64,000 bases of DNA from assembly GCF_002844555.1 (NCBI RefSeq), contig NZ_PJNI01000007.1, forward strand, positions 170,072-234,071. The letters run 5' to 3'. Each line of letters opens with the position of its first letter. Within the stretch, counting starts at the first letter, position 1. The notes beneath the pieces were generated by a model. That model had not been told where the DNA came from, did not search any database, and saw nothing but the letters and a program-made list of their open reading frames with translations. This document shows, piece by piece, positions 46,064-57,016 of this stretch. Source of the stretch: Brumimicrobium salinarum. Its GTDB lineage: Bacteria; Bacteroidota; Bacteroidia; Flavobacteriales_D; Crocinitomicaceae. Position numbers and translations under genes: made by a program.

Positions 46064-47128
46064 ATGAAGTTATTACTACAGTTTACTGCACTATCTTTAG
46101 CTATTTGCACACTTAGTGCGTGCGCTAATTATGGTCAGATTTCAGAGAATGATGTTTATTTACAAAAGCCAACTGCAATAAATTTGGATGAAGATCAAAA
46201 TGATATTACTTCCTACAATGCCTTTGTTGAAAGAAATAAGGGATTGTTTAAAGATGATTATAGAGATCCAAGAGCTAATCATGTGATGATGAGGAATCAA
46301 TTATTGATTATGGAATCATACATGCCGTATGGAATGTTTGGATATAATCCAACCAATTTTCATGGAATGGGGTTCCGTTTTTATGAGCCTTTTGGAATTT
46401 ATACTGGTCATGGAATGGGGTTAAGAGCACGCTATGGATTTGGTAGCAGTCCTTTTTATGATTACGGATTTACGTATGGATATGGTGGTATGTATAATCC
46501 TTACGGTTATGGTCATGGACATTATTTCGGACATGGTTTTATGCCAGGTTATGGTATATATAACGGTGCCCCAAGTTATAATAATCCAAATAGCTCAACG
46601 GCTAACAATTATTATGGAAAGAGAAGTAATGTGACTTCAAGCTCTAGTCGTTCTAGTTATTACCCAAAAGCAAAATCAGCTTCAAATAATTCAGGGTATT
46701 CTTCAAAAAGCAAAAATAACCAATATGTAGGTGCTTCAAGAAGAGCTTTAGGTCAAAACGTTTTGAGTAATGATTTAAGTAAAACTAATATTAGAAAATA
46801 TAAGGGTACTAATGATATGAAAAATGTGAAAAGAAGACATACAGCGGCATCTGCGCATAGGTCTCAAGCGCACCGAAGGTATACACCTTCTTCATCAGCA
46901 AGACGTTCAGCAATAATTGAAAACAAACAACCGAATGTTCGACCTTCTGGTGTTCAAAGTCAGCAGTATAATAGAGGAAGTGCAAAAATATCAGGACATT
47001 CACCTGCAAATAACGGGAATACAAGAACTAGAATGACTTCTCCATCAAGAAGTAAGTCTTATTCAGGAAGTTCAAGTTCCGGAAGTAGAAGTAGCGGTTC
47101 ATCATCATCAACTTCTAGAAGACGTTAG
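46064..47128 (+). CDS. Low-complexity lipoprotein, Gly/Tyr-rich then Ser/Arg-rich
   Basis: A 354-residue lipoprotein (lipobox TLSAC, cysteine 20). Residues about 85-180 are rich in glycine, tyrosine, phenylalanine and histidine (YGFGSSPFYDYGFTYGYGG), and the last 170 are rich in serine, asparagine and arginine, ending SSTSRRR. No enzymatic motif. It is probably a disordered, basic surface-layer or envelope protein, but no function is known. A FadL-like gene follows 40 bases later. Confidence 0.6.
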   Translation: MKLLLQFTALSLAICTLSACANYGQISENDVYLQKPTAINLDEDQNDITSYNAFVERNKGLFKDDYRDPRANHVMMRNQLLIMESYMPYGMFGYNPTNFHGMGFRFYEPFGIYTGHGMGLRARYGFGSSPFYDYGFTYGYGGMYNPYGYGHGHYFGHGFMPGYGIYNGAPSYNNPNSSTANNYYGKRSNVTSSSSRSSYYPKAKSASNNSGYSSKSKNNQYVGASRRALGQNVLSNDLSKTNIRKYKGTNDMKNVKRRHTAASAHRSQAHRRYTPSSSARRSAIIENKQPNVRPSGVQSQQYNRGSAKISGHSPANNGNTRTRMTSPSRSKSYSGSSSSGSRSSGSSSSTSRRR

Positions 47129-47168
47129 GAAAAAGTTTAATCTATTAAAATAAATATTTAGCTGTTCT

Positions 47169-48653
47169 ATGCATAAAATTGGAATTGTCTGCATCCTTGT
47201 GTTCTTGAGTTTATTTTCCTTTTCACAGAATGAACTTGATGTGTTGAGGTACAGTACAACAGATATCTTTGGTTCGGCTAGGTTTGAATCCATGGCAGGT
47301 TCGTTTGGAGCGTTAGGTGCTGATATAAGTGCGCTCCAAATTAACCCTGCTGGTATGGGAAGGTTCTCGACTTCAAAAACATCCATCAGTTTTAATAATT
47401 CTATTTTAACAAACAGTGCCACATACAACGGAACGGTCGTGAATTCTTCTGAGAATAAATTTTCATTAGCGGCTGCAGGTGTTGTTTTTACAACTGATTT
47501 AAGTACAAGTAATGATGGAAGAAAGTACGGACAGTTGACCCTCGGATATACACGTTTAAAGAATTTTGCGAATAGAAAACGTTACGAAGGAGAAAACTTT
47601 TATTCTTTACTTGATGTTTTTGCTAATTCGGGTTACGGTATCGATCCAGCATATATTTTTGAATTAAGACCTTTTACAACGGGGTTGGCATACGATGTTT
47701 TTGCGCTTAACTACGATCCTTCTGGTGAGCAATATTATTCCTTACTAACGCTTGGAGACATGTACCACGAAAGGGAAATTATCACTGACGGGGGAATTGG
47801 GGAATTTCATATTGGATATTCAGAAAACTACATGGATGTCTTGTATTATGGTGCGAGTATAGGTGTGCGACGTGTTAATTATGAAGAAAGTTATTCCCAT
47901 CATGAAGAATTATTAGATACGGTGGGTACTTCGTTAATGAGTTTTAATTACTTATATGATCAATCTACAGAGGGGACAGGTTTTAATTTAAAACTCGGCT
48001 TAATTTATTTGCCTACTGATCAATATCGAATTGGATTGTCTTTTGAGTCGCCAACAGTTTTTACCCTAGAAGATAAATGGACAGCTGATATGACTGCATT
48101 GCATGACGACGGTTTAAAATATGTTGAACCTGAATATGTTCCAGAAGGTACTTTTCAATATAGATTGAAGACACCCATGAAAATTAGAACTTCTTTCGCT
48201 TATATTTTAGGAATGCGCGGAGCAATTAATTTAGATTTAGAATTATCACGTTTAGTTGCTGGAAAACTTAGACCTGCGAATTCGAATGAATACAATGCTA
48301 GTCAATACGATTTTAAATATGAAAATGATGCGGTAAGAGAACAGTATCGAACTATCGTGAATACACGATTGGGAATTGAATATATGATTTTTTCTGGATT
48401 CTTCGTTCGAGGTGGAATTGCTATTCTTCCCCAACCTTACAAAAATAAAGATATTTCAAGTATTACAAGGCCAAATATGACTTATGCAGCGGGTATTGGA
48501 TGGGAGAATAGATTATTGTCTCTCAACTTAGGATACAGGCTATTGGAAATGAATAGTGAATATTACGCATTTGATCCGAGTAAGGTGGAAAATCGTACTG
48601 TTTTTAATACCAATGCACATAATCTTGTTTTTACAGCAAGTTTTAAGTTTTAA
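47169..48653 (+). CDS. FadL/OMPP1-like outer-membrane protein
   Basis: A 494-residue outer-membrane barrel with signal peptide (cut near FSFSQ, residue 19). The FadL-family N-terminal signature is GSARFESMAGSFGALGADIS, with ALQINPAGMGRF, the NPA turn typical of FadL, following. FadL-type proteins take up long-chain fatty acids or other hydrophobic compounds; PorV/PorQ belong to the same superfamily, but this one lacks their signatures. It overlaps the convergent gene's stop by 11 bases. Confidence 0.8.
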   Translation: MHKIGIVCILVFLSLFSFSQNELDVLRYSTTDIFGSARFESMAGSFGALGADISALQINPAGMGRFSTSKTSISFNNSILTNSATYNGTVVNSSENKFSLAAAGVVFTTDLSTSNDGRKYGQLTLGYTRLKNFANRKRYEGENFYSLLDVFANSGYGIDPAYIFELRPFTTGLAYDVFALNYDPSGEQYYSLLTLGDMYHEREIITDGGIGEFHIGYSENYMDVLYYGASIGVRRVNYEESYSHHEELLDTVGTSLMSFNYLYDQSTEGTGFNLKLGLIYLPTDQYRIGLSFESPTVFTLEDKWTADMTALHDDGLKYVEPEYVPEGTFQYRLKTPMKIRTSFAYILGMRGAINLDLELSRLVAGKLRPANSNEYNASQYDFKYENDAVREQYRTIVNTRLGIEYMIFSGFFVRGGIAILPQPYKNKDISSITRPNMTYAAGIGWENRLLSLNLGYRLLEMNSEYYAFDPSKVENRTVFNTNAHNLVFTASFKF

Positions 48654-50174
48654 GGCTATGCTTAACTAAATTAGAGAAAGAATCATTAGTAAGCTTCGAT
48701 TTTAACCAGGATACAATATCAATATAGTCGAGAATTACCCTCTCGTTTTCTTCTACTAACAACAAATTTATTTCCGAAAGCGTTTCCTTAAATATTGGTA
48801 TAGTTTCAGAACTGGTTGCCGTTTTGGCAATTTTCTTAATTTGCTTAATGAACACCTTCTCGATTTGATGGTCACGTTTTACTTTGTTTAAGTATCTTAT
48901 GGCAGAATTTGCTGAATATTCTATATACTCATAATTCTCTAAATCAAAATGAAGCATTAAATTGAGTATACGCGAAAAACTATAAATGTCTTGTCTCAAT
49001 TGTTGTTCATTGTCATTCAATAGAAGATTGATAAACTTTAAGGCTTCTTTTTTCTCATCAACCGCAAATAAAGTGTAGGCTGTTGTAAAGTAAAACTTAA
49101 TCTGATTCTCCTTACTTGAGCGTTCAATTAAATCCTTGTTTTTTGTATAATCTTTTTGATAAACTTCGCGTGACTTCTCGAATTGACCTTGGATATTAAA
49201 CAGGTTCATTTGGTCAGTAAGTAAAATATTATTGATTCTTAAATTCAAGTAGAGCGATTTAAAACCAACCTTTCCTTTTAACCCCTTAATTTGATCAATC
49301 ATTTGATGTGCTAAATCAAAATTTTTCTCATAAATATAGCTTTGCATCAAATGCGTAAGTGTGAGAACGTACCGCTGTCCCAAATCAATTTTAATTTTGG
49401 GATTAGCATCTAAGATTTCTTTAACGCGATTAAACTTTGCATGACTTAACTCAAAGTCTCTGTTGGTGACTGCACATAATCCTTGTATGTAATAACAAAT
49501 TGAAGCTGCTCTTTTAGAAATTGCCGTGTTTTTACCTTTTATAAGATGATGGTCTGCAATTTCATCTACGGTTTTTCTCTCTTCTTCATTTTTAGTGAAT
49601 CCATCACTCCTAAAAACGGCATTTATTCTTGAATAGAGGATATGATATTCAGCTAAGTTTTTAAGTTTATCAATAACTCGACTTTCCTCTTTAATGATAT
49701 CGTTTAGGTCGATTGTGAAATCTCCTGACTGATACGCTTCTTCCGTTAAAACTTTTTCCCATGCAATAAGTTCAATTAAATAATAAAACTCTTCGTTTTC
49801 ATGTGCTATTTTTTTGCACGTTTTAAAAACTTGTTCGATTCCTTGTGTAAAGCTTTGTTGTAGAGTATTTCGATGTTTTTGATCTCTTGCATAATTAGAT
49901 TCGAAGCCGATTGCTCGCCATAAAATTGCCGTAAACTTTTTAAAATAAGTTTATAAAGATGGTTTTTTTCAGAGGGCAAGTGCTTTATAAATCTTTCATC
50001 TTTAAAATGTTCCTTTAACTTTTTTTCATCGTAACTGTCTTGGGCATCGATGAAGTCAAATATTTTAAAGTAATTTTTCTCTCCTGATTGAATAGAGGAA
50101 GAAAGCTTAAAAAATCGTTTTTCAGATTTAGTTAACGACTTAATAAGATGGAATAATTCATTACTTGGCTTCAT
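48643..50174 (-). pseudogene. Helical-repeat protein conserved in Bacteroidota, split by a frameshift
   Basis: The start (MKPSNELFHLIKSLTKSEKRFFKLSS) belongs to a Bacteroidota family of about 500-residue helical, TPR-like proteins of unknown function; only the first part is encoded in one frame (49806-50174), ending FLKRAKK and a stop. The other frame is open without a stop from the same point to 48643, reading IAHENEEFYYLIELIAWEKV. Adding one A to the seven-A run (49809-49815) joins them into about 510 residues. With no other damage, sequence error or a very recent mutation is likely. Confidence 0.7.
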
Positions 50175-50359
50175 GGGTTCTAAATTATTTTAGCAATACA
50201 AATTCGAATTTAAGCAATTTAATAGAATAACAGAAATTAGGTATTCTTGTTTTCCTAAAATAAAAAAGAACTGCCTTGCAAGACAGTTCTTTTTAACAAA
50301 CAACAACATTTTAAACTATCCACTTTTGAGTTGTGGCAACTATGAAAAATTTTTCATTT

Positions 50360-51301
50360 CTAATTTGAAGCGATCGAAGAACTTTTAAAAATTTCTTTGT
50401 CTAATAGACTCGAAAGTTGTACGCCTATTTCTTGAGAAACTTTCCATAAGTCTGTATTTTGATAATTTGCAAGCTGTGCATCATCCATATTAATTCTGCT
50501 TCGTTTTCGCATGATATAAACTTTGTCTCCTTTTTTCAATAAATCCTTTGTGGGCGGGAAATCGTTCCACCTATGTAATTGATGTAAACTCACACCCATT
50601 GATTTCGAAATTTGATAAAATGTATCATGCTCTCCTGCTAAAACGTATTTTGTTTTATTAGGGTTTGTAAATATTTCAAATTTTCTGTCTGATTTAAGCG
50701 TAGTTTTCGCTGGACCCTGCTCAGCATCTAATTTATTGTTCTCCTTCTTTGTTGGTTTTGTGGAAATTGATGCTTCAACAATTAAGTCATGGGTAGATGC
50801 TTGGTCATATTGATAAAGTTCATATCGCTCGATAAGTTCAATTAATCTTTTGGCATAAGCTGGATTTGTCGCATACCCAGCAGTTTTTAACCCTTTTGCC
50901 CATCCTTTATAGTCTGTGGTTTTTAATTCGAATAAGGGCGCATATCGAGAACGACTTGTTAAAAATAAACTATGGTCCTCATAAGATTGGGCGGCATCAT
51001 CGTATTTTCTAAAACATTCGTTTCTTTTGTCATCATCTTTTAGAAAGCTTTCACCTTCCCAATCATGGCACTTAATTCCAAAGTGATTATTGGCTTGTTG
51101 TGCTAATTTAGAATTGCCAAATCCACTTTCTAAAATTCCTTGTGAAAGTGTAATACTTGCTGGAATTCCATGTGTGTGCATTTGTTGAATTGCTGTGTTT
51201 TTCCAAACTTCGATATAGCGCTCTAAACTTTGTTTTTGTGCAAATCCAAAAGTTGAACCTCCAATTAAAGCAAAAAAAGTAAAAGCCAATATCTTATTCA
51301 T
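50360..51301 (-). CDS. Glucosaminidase (GH73) with LysM domains
   Basis: A 313-residue peptidoglycan hydrolase with signal peptide (cut near GFAQ, residue 21). The GH73 domain covers about 25-165; the catalytic glutamate is E58 in SQGILESGFGNSKLA, followed by NNHFGIKC and SRYAPLFEL. A LysM domain lies at about 220-270 (YVLAGEHDTFYQISKSMGVS, then WNDFPP) and a degenerate second one at the C terminus. It cleaves the GlcNAc-MurNAc bond and may act in cell separation. Monocistronic. Confidence 0.88.
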   Translation of the reverse strand: MNKILAFTFFALIGGSTFGFAQKQSLERYIEVWKNTAIQQMHTHGIPASITLSQGILESGFGNSKLAQQANNHFGIKCHDWEGESFLKDDDKRNECFRKYDDAAQSYEDHSLFLTSRSRYAPLFELKTTDYKGWAKGLKTAGYATNPAYAKRLIELIERYELYQYDQASTHDLIVEASISTKPTKKENNKLDAEQGPAKTTLKSDRKFEIFTNPNKTKYVLAGEHDTFYQISKSMGVSLHQLHRWNDFPPTKDLLKKGDKVYIMRKRSRINMDDAQLANYQNTDLWKVSQEIGVQLSSLLDKEIFKSSSIASN

Positions 51302-51481
51302 TTCTCCATTGTTTTTGCTTCTTTAACGCAAGTTATTAACAATGGTTACGTAAAATGTTGAAAACTTTTTGTTAAATTCAACTTTGTTGAGGAGTTAACC
51401 CCAAACTATTTGTTTGATAAGCTCTTAAGCCTACAATGTTGTGAGGTAATTCTTGATGATTTCGATAAATAGGTCAAAAAA

Positions 51482-51531
51482 AAACCTTTCAAAAAACATA
51501 AAACTAAAGTTTTATGTTTTTTGAAAGGTTT
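51482..51531 (-). terminator. Long hairpin terminator after the ABC-F gene
   Basis: A 23-bp perfect stem (51482-51504 with 51509-51531) around loop TAAA. Its own A/T-rich arms supply the T tract on either strand; 63 bases past the ABC-F stop. Confidence 0.68.
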
Positions 51532-51594
51532 CTAATGTACAATCCGTTTATCTACCGAATGTCAAATTAACTATTTTCAATTCTAAAATCTAGT

Positions 51595-53220
<1,626 letters not shown>

Positions 53221-53234
53221 TTAAAAAAATTTGT

Positions 53235-53243
53235 GCAAAAATA
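53235..53243 (-). promoter_or_regulatory. Predicted -7 box of the ABC-F gene
   Basis: TATTTTTGC on the minus strand, 17 bases before the start codon; no clear -33 TTG. Confidence 0.4.
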
Positions 53244-53298
53244 CGCTTTAAATTATTGAAAACACGTGTAAATGTTTTTTTAGTGGAATAAAACAAAA

Positions 53299-54810
53299 TT
53301 ACTCATCGTCAAGATTGGCACGTAGTTTCTGACGCAATTGACGGTTGTATGTTTCCATCAAATATTTGAAATAATTACGTGTACTCTTAGCAATGCACTT
53401 CGTATATTGTTTTAAACGATTCTCTATGTGTTCTTGAAGCGCTTCTTGAATTTCAAGCCCATCATAAAAGTCATCTGCTTTATTGTAAATTGCTTGGAAA
53501 TGGTTTTCTAGTGACTGATCAACGGCCAATTTTCCTTTTTTACCACGGTCAATAAGATCTTCGTAAACTTGTTTCATTTTAAATTGATCCAAAACTTCAG
53601 TGTCTACCTTTTCTTTAATGTGCTTTGGAAGAACATAAGCGGCCTCAAACATAATATCTTCTTGCTCAGATAAACGTGCTTCCAAGAATCGATCAGGATA
53701 TTGGAAGGCATCTTGCCAATTAATGTAGTCCTGCCATAATCCAAAACGGCGAACATTATTCCCCAGGTCAATGAGTTGAAAAACATCCTTCTTTGGCAAT
53801 TTTCGAGAACCTCTACCAATCATTTGATGATAGAGCGTTAAAGATCGCGTAGCTCGATTTAAAATAATTGTTTCTACTGTAGGTTCATCAAAACCAGTTG
53901 TCAAAATACCCACAGAGGTCAAAATAGCATCTGGCGTTTCTTTAAACCATTTTAGAATATCCTTTCGGTCTTTATCCGAAAAAGTACTGTCTAAGTGCCG
54001 TATTTTATAACCTCTTTTATGAAAAGTTTCTTGAACGCGGATACTGGTCTCAATACCCGAATTAAAAATAAGCGTTTTAGTGTTCACAGCAACTTCTTCG
54101 TATGCAAAAAGTAATTTCTCTTGCATAAAGTAGTTTCCGTAAACGTGTTCTGAACTGCTTACCGTAAAGTCACCGTTGGAACCAATCTTTAATCCGTGCA
54201 AGTTAACGTCATATGTAAATGTCTCCGCATTGGCCAAATATCCACTTTCAATTAAGGATGCAATACTTTCTCCAACTTTTAATTTATCATAATGATCATT
54301 GAGTGGCAAAGCTTTGTTGGAACTTAAAGGGGTTGCAGTTACTCCCAAAATGTTGGCCTGTTTATAATATTGAAATATTTTTCGAAAACTATTGTAGTGC
54401 GCCTCATCCACAATGACTAACCCTATTTCTTTTATGAAGTTTTCATCATCTTGTAAACGATTATTGAGTGTCTCCACCATAGCAATAAAACAATTGAATT
54501 CATTTTGATCCTCAAGTGTTTTTACCTCACTATTAATAATTTTATTGCTAACACCAATCGCATTGAGCTGCTTTGATGTTTGCACCGATAATTCAATCCT
54601 GTGCGTTAAGATCAAAACCTTTTTTCCCCAATTTTCTATATAGTTTCTAGTAATTTCAGAAAATATTACCGTTTTTCCACCACCAGTAGGTAACTGAAAT
54701 AATAGGTTAAAGTCGTTTCCATTTTCTTTTATCTCAGCAAGGATCTGATCAACAGTTCTTTGTTGAAATGGATATAATGTTTTTGGCTCAAAAAGGGCTT
54801 CGTCTATCAT
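53299..54810 (-). CDS. DEAD/DEAH-box superfamily 2 helicase
   Basis: A 503-residue SF2 helicase of the XPB/SSL2-like group. Motif I is PTGGGKTV (41-48), motif Ia LTHRIELSVQ, motif II DEAH (135-138), motif III ATPLS, motif V GFDEPTVE and motif VI QMIGRGSRK. No nuclease or HRDC domain is present. Likely acts on DNA, perhaps in repair; no substrate can be read. The C-terminal 130 residues are helical and family-specific. Monocistronic. Confidence 0.88.
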   Translation of the reverse strand: MIDEALFEPKTLYPFQQRTVDQILAEIKENGNDFNLLFQLPTGGGKTVIFSEITRNYIENWGKKVLILTHRIELSVQTSKQLNAIGVSNKIINSEVKTLEDQNEFNCFIAMVETLNNRLQDDENFIKEIGLVIVDEAHYNSFRKIFQYYKQANILGVTATPLSSNKALPLNDHYDKLKVGESIASLIESGYLANAETFTYDVNLHGLKIGSNGDFTVSSSEHVYGNYFMQEKLLFAYEEVAVNTKTLIFNSGIETSIRVQETFHKRGYKIRHLDSTFSDKDRKDILKWFKETPDAILTSVGILTTGFDEPTVETIILNRATRSLTLYHQMIGRGSRKLPKKDVFQLIDLGNNVRRFGLWQDYINWQDAFQYPDRFLEARLSEQEDIMFEAAYVLPKHIKEKVDTEVLDQFKMKQVYEDLIDRGKKGKLAVDQSLENHFQAIYNKADDFYDGLEIQEALQEHIENRLKQYTKCIAKSTRNYFKYLMETYNRQLRQKLRANLDDE

Positions 54811-55205
54811 AGTTTGGTTATCTCAAAAATTGGGGTACAAAAATACGCCCTTTTTCGGGAAGAAAAAAATATAAGGCTAACTTTTCCAATTATATCAACA
54901 TTTCAGCATGTTTTATGGCTTTTTTTGTTTTTTTTATTTGGGCCTTTTTCCATCTTCAATTTCAAGTTGCTTTCTTTTTTGAAATTTCTCTATCGTTTTG
55001 TAGGAGCCTCCCAGGGTCGCTCTTCAAAACGAAGAAAATTATCCAAAAAAGTTCAGCAAGCTTTCCATTTACGCTGGGGCATACCACAAATTACAATTTC
55101 TGTCAGAACATAATAATGCTGTTTTGCGAATGTGTGCGTTTCAATAGCGAAGTATCAATTCTCATCATACAGTGTTTCATTAAAGCAAGAAGTTTTGGCC
55201 ATAAA
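54811..55205. other. Intergenic region, nothing recognised
   Basis: About 395 bases between the helicase start and the trxB terminator. Two 99-residue open frames here are unlike any protein and lie over the helicase promoter. A -7 box on the minus strand (54837-54845) is the only recognised site. Confidence 0.5.
54837..54845 (-). promoter_or_regulatory. Predicted -7 box of the helicase gene
   Basis: TATTTTTGT on the minus strand, 26 bases before the start codon; the -33 element is not obvious. Confidence 0.38.
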
Positions 55206-55233
55206 AAAAGGTGATTTTACAAAATCACCTTTT
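55206..55233 (-). terminator. Rho-independent terminator of trxB
   Basis: AAAAGGTGATTTT pairs with AAAATCACCTTTT around two bases (the stem probably opens a little to form a loop), with T residues following on the minus strand. Confidence 0.75.
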
Positions 55234-55262
55234 CACTATTTTTATTTCAAACTTATGTTTTC

Positions 55263-56213
55263 TTATCCTTCTAAGGCTGCTAAATAACGTTCTGCATCTA
55301 AAGCTGCTTGACATCCAGTTCCTGCAGCAGTTACTGCCTGACGATAAACATTGTCTGCGGCATCACCAGCAACAAAAACCCCTTTCACATTTGTTAATGA
55401 TGTTCCTGGCTTTTCATATTTAATGTATCCTGTTTCATCCATGTTGATGTAATCCTTAAAAATCTCCGTATTTGGTTTATGACCTATCGCAACAAAGAAA
55501 CCTGTACAGGCTATTTCTTTTGTTTCTTGCGTTTTGTTGTTGATTACACGAACTCCCGTAACACCATTATCGTCTCCTAGTACTTCTTCTGTTTCTGTGT
55601 TCAGTAAAATTTCAATATTTGGTGTGTTTTTAACACGGTCTTCCATGATTTTAGAAGCACGGAATTCATCACGTCGCACTAACATTGTGACTTTAGAACA
55701 TAATTTTGATAAATAATGTGCTTCCTCACAAGCTGTGTCTCCAGCCCCAACAATAACAGTTTCTTGGTTTTTATAGAAGAAACCATCACAAACAGCGCAA
55801 GCAGAAACACCACCACCCATTTTGAGGTATTTTTGTTCTGATTCTAAACCAAGATACATGGCAGAGGCTCCTGTAGAAATAATAACTGTCTTTGCATGAA
55901 TTTCAGTGCCGTCATCCGCCCAGCATTTATGCACATCACCTGAAAAGTCAACTTTGTTTATAAAACCTGAACGTACATCTGTGTCAAATCGTTCAGCTTG
56001 TTTTTGCAGTTGATCCATCATTTCTGGACCGGTAACTCCTTCAGGGTATCCTGGAAAATTCTCAACTTCATTGGTTGTCGTTAATTGACCTCCTGGTTGT
56101 AAACCTTGATACATAATTGGATTCATCTCTGCTCGTGCTGCATAAATTGCCGCTGTATATCCCGCAGGTCCTGAACCAATTATTAAACAGTTTGTATTTT
56201 CTATTTTACTCAT
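55263..56213 (-). CDS. trxB: Thioredoxin-disulfide reductase
   Basis: A 316-residue FAD-containing enzyme that reduces thioredoxin with NADPH. FAD motif GSGPAG at 13-18, redox pair C139 and C142 in ACAVCDGF, NADPH motif GAGDTA at 156-161 and GVFVAGDA near the C terminus. Length is normal. The membrane thioredoxin-like gene lies upstream on the same strand (92-base gap) and may be functionally linked, though trxB has its own -7 box. Confidence 0.95.
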   Translation of the reverse strand: MSKIENTNCLIIGSGPAGYTAAIYAARAEMNPIMYQGLQPGGQLTTTNEVENFPGYPEGVTGPEMMDQLQKQAERFDTDVRSGFINKVDFSGDVHKCWADDGTEIHAKTVIISTGASAMYLGLESEQKYLKMGGGVSACAVCDGFFYKNQETVIVGAGDTACEEAHYLSKLCSKVTMLVRRDEFRASKIMEDRVKNTPNIEILLNTETEEVLGDDNGVTGVRVINNKTQETKEIACTGFFVAIGHKPNTEIFKDYINMDETGYIKYEKPGTSLTNVKGVFVAGDAADNVYRQAVTAAGTGCQAALDAERYLAALEG

Positions 56214-56239
56214 TTTCTTGTGAATTAATTATGGGTGAC

Positions 56240-56247
56240 AAAATTAA
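56240..56247 (-). promoter_or_regulatory. Predicted -7 box of trxB
   Basis: TAATTTTG on the minus strand, with TTG 16 bases upstream, close to the -33/-7 spacing; 26 bases before the trxB start. Confidence 0.42.
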
Positions 56248-56305
56248 GAATTTTAATGACTTCAATGCGTAACAAATGTTGCCTTTCATTGAAATGCTAA
56301 GCTTT

Positions 56306-56974
56306 TTATAAGCCTTCTTCTGTTAGTACGTAGTCCCAACTGGCACTTCCAAACCCACTATTCGACCAATTGATTAATTTTTGGTCTGTTCCTGATGGTT
56401 TGTAAATCAAATTAGGAAAACCGTCTGTTATAATGTTTTTTAATAATGTTGACTCAGGAAAAAAGTCAACTTCAATTAATCCCTCGCTTTCTTCACGGTA
56501 TGATTCTAATGCTAATTCGTCCTGGTTGATGACCAAAACATGCATGGGAAGTTGTGGATATAACTTTTTAACATATTTCATTTCTTCTAACTTTTCAAAA
56601 CAGAAACCACAACCTGGAAGCGCAATCATCGTAAGTCCTTGTTCGAATGCATCTTTATGCGCTCCAGCTAAACTAATCTCTCTGTATTGGTGACTAAAAT
56701 CGCCTTCGTAAATTGGATGAAAAGCAAATGCAACTCCACTTCCTCCAAATAAAATTAAAATACTTACTAAACGTCGTGCAGTCAAAGAGGCACTTTCTAA
56801 ATATTGACGATATACATTAAAAATAAGCATACACACTGCTAAAAATTGCAACATATATGGTAAAATCTTCGAAAAAGTGAATGATAGGCCAACTTTTAAT
56901 CCTAAGGCAATGACTGAATCATGTAGGAATATGAACGCGGCTAAAGTTATTATTGAAAGTAAAATTCTTATCAT
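56306..56974 (-). CDS. Membrane protein with a C-terminal thioredoxin-like CxxC domain
   Basis: A 222-residue protein with three predicted membrane helices (about 4-22, 36-54 and 68-87) and then a periplasmic domain with ALPGCGFCFEKLEEMK, so C122 and C125 form a CxxC redox pair. The rest reads as a thioredoxin-like fold (MHVLVINQD, GFPNLIYK). It might handle disulfides or detoxify in the periplasm; no close family is recognised. Next to trxB (same strand, 92 bases upstream) and 42 bases after topB. Confidence 0.62.
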   Translation of the reverse strand: MIRILLSIITLAAFIFLHDSVIALGLKVGLSFTFSKILPYMLQFLAVCMLIFNVYRQYLESASLTARRLVSILILFGGSGVAFAFHPIYEGDFSHQYREISLAGAHKDAFEQGLTMIALPGCGFCFEKLEEMKYVKKLYPQLPMHVLVINQDELALESYREESEGLIEVDFFPESTLLKNIITDGFPNLIYKPSGTDQKLINWSNSGFGSASWDYVLTEEGL

Positions 56975-57016
56975 CGCATTATCTTTTTAGTTTTTTAAAT
57001 ATTGTTTTATAGTCGT

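Noticed and set aside
54814..55214. Two plus-strand open frames of 99 codons
   Set aside because: They overlap each other in different frames, have a biased aromatic/hydrophobic make-up typical of T-rich DNA, and cover a promoter region.
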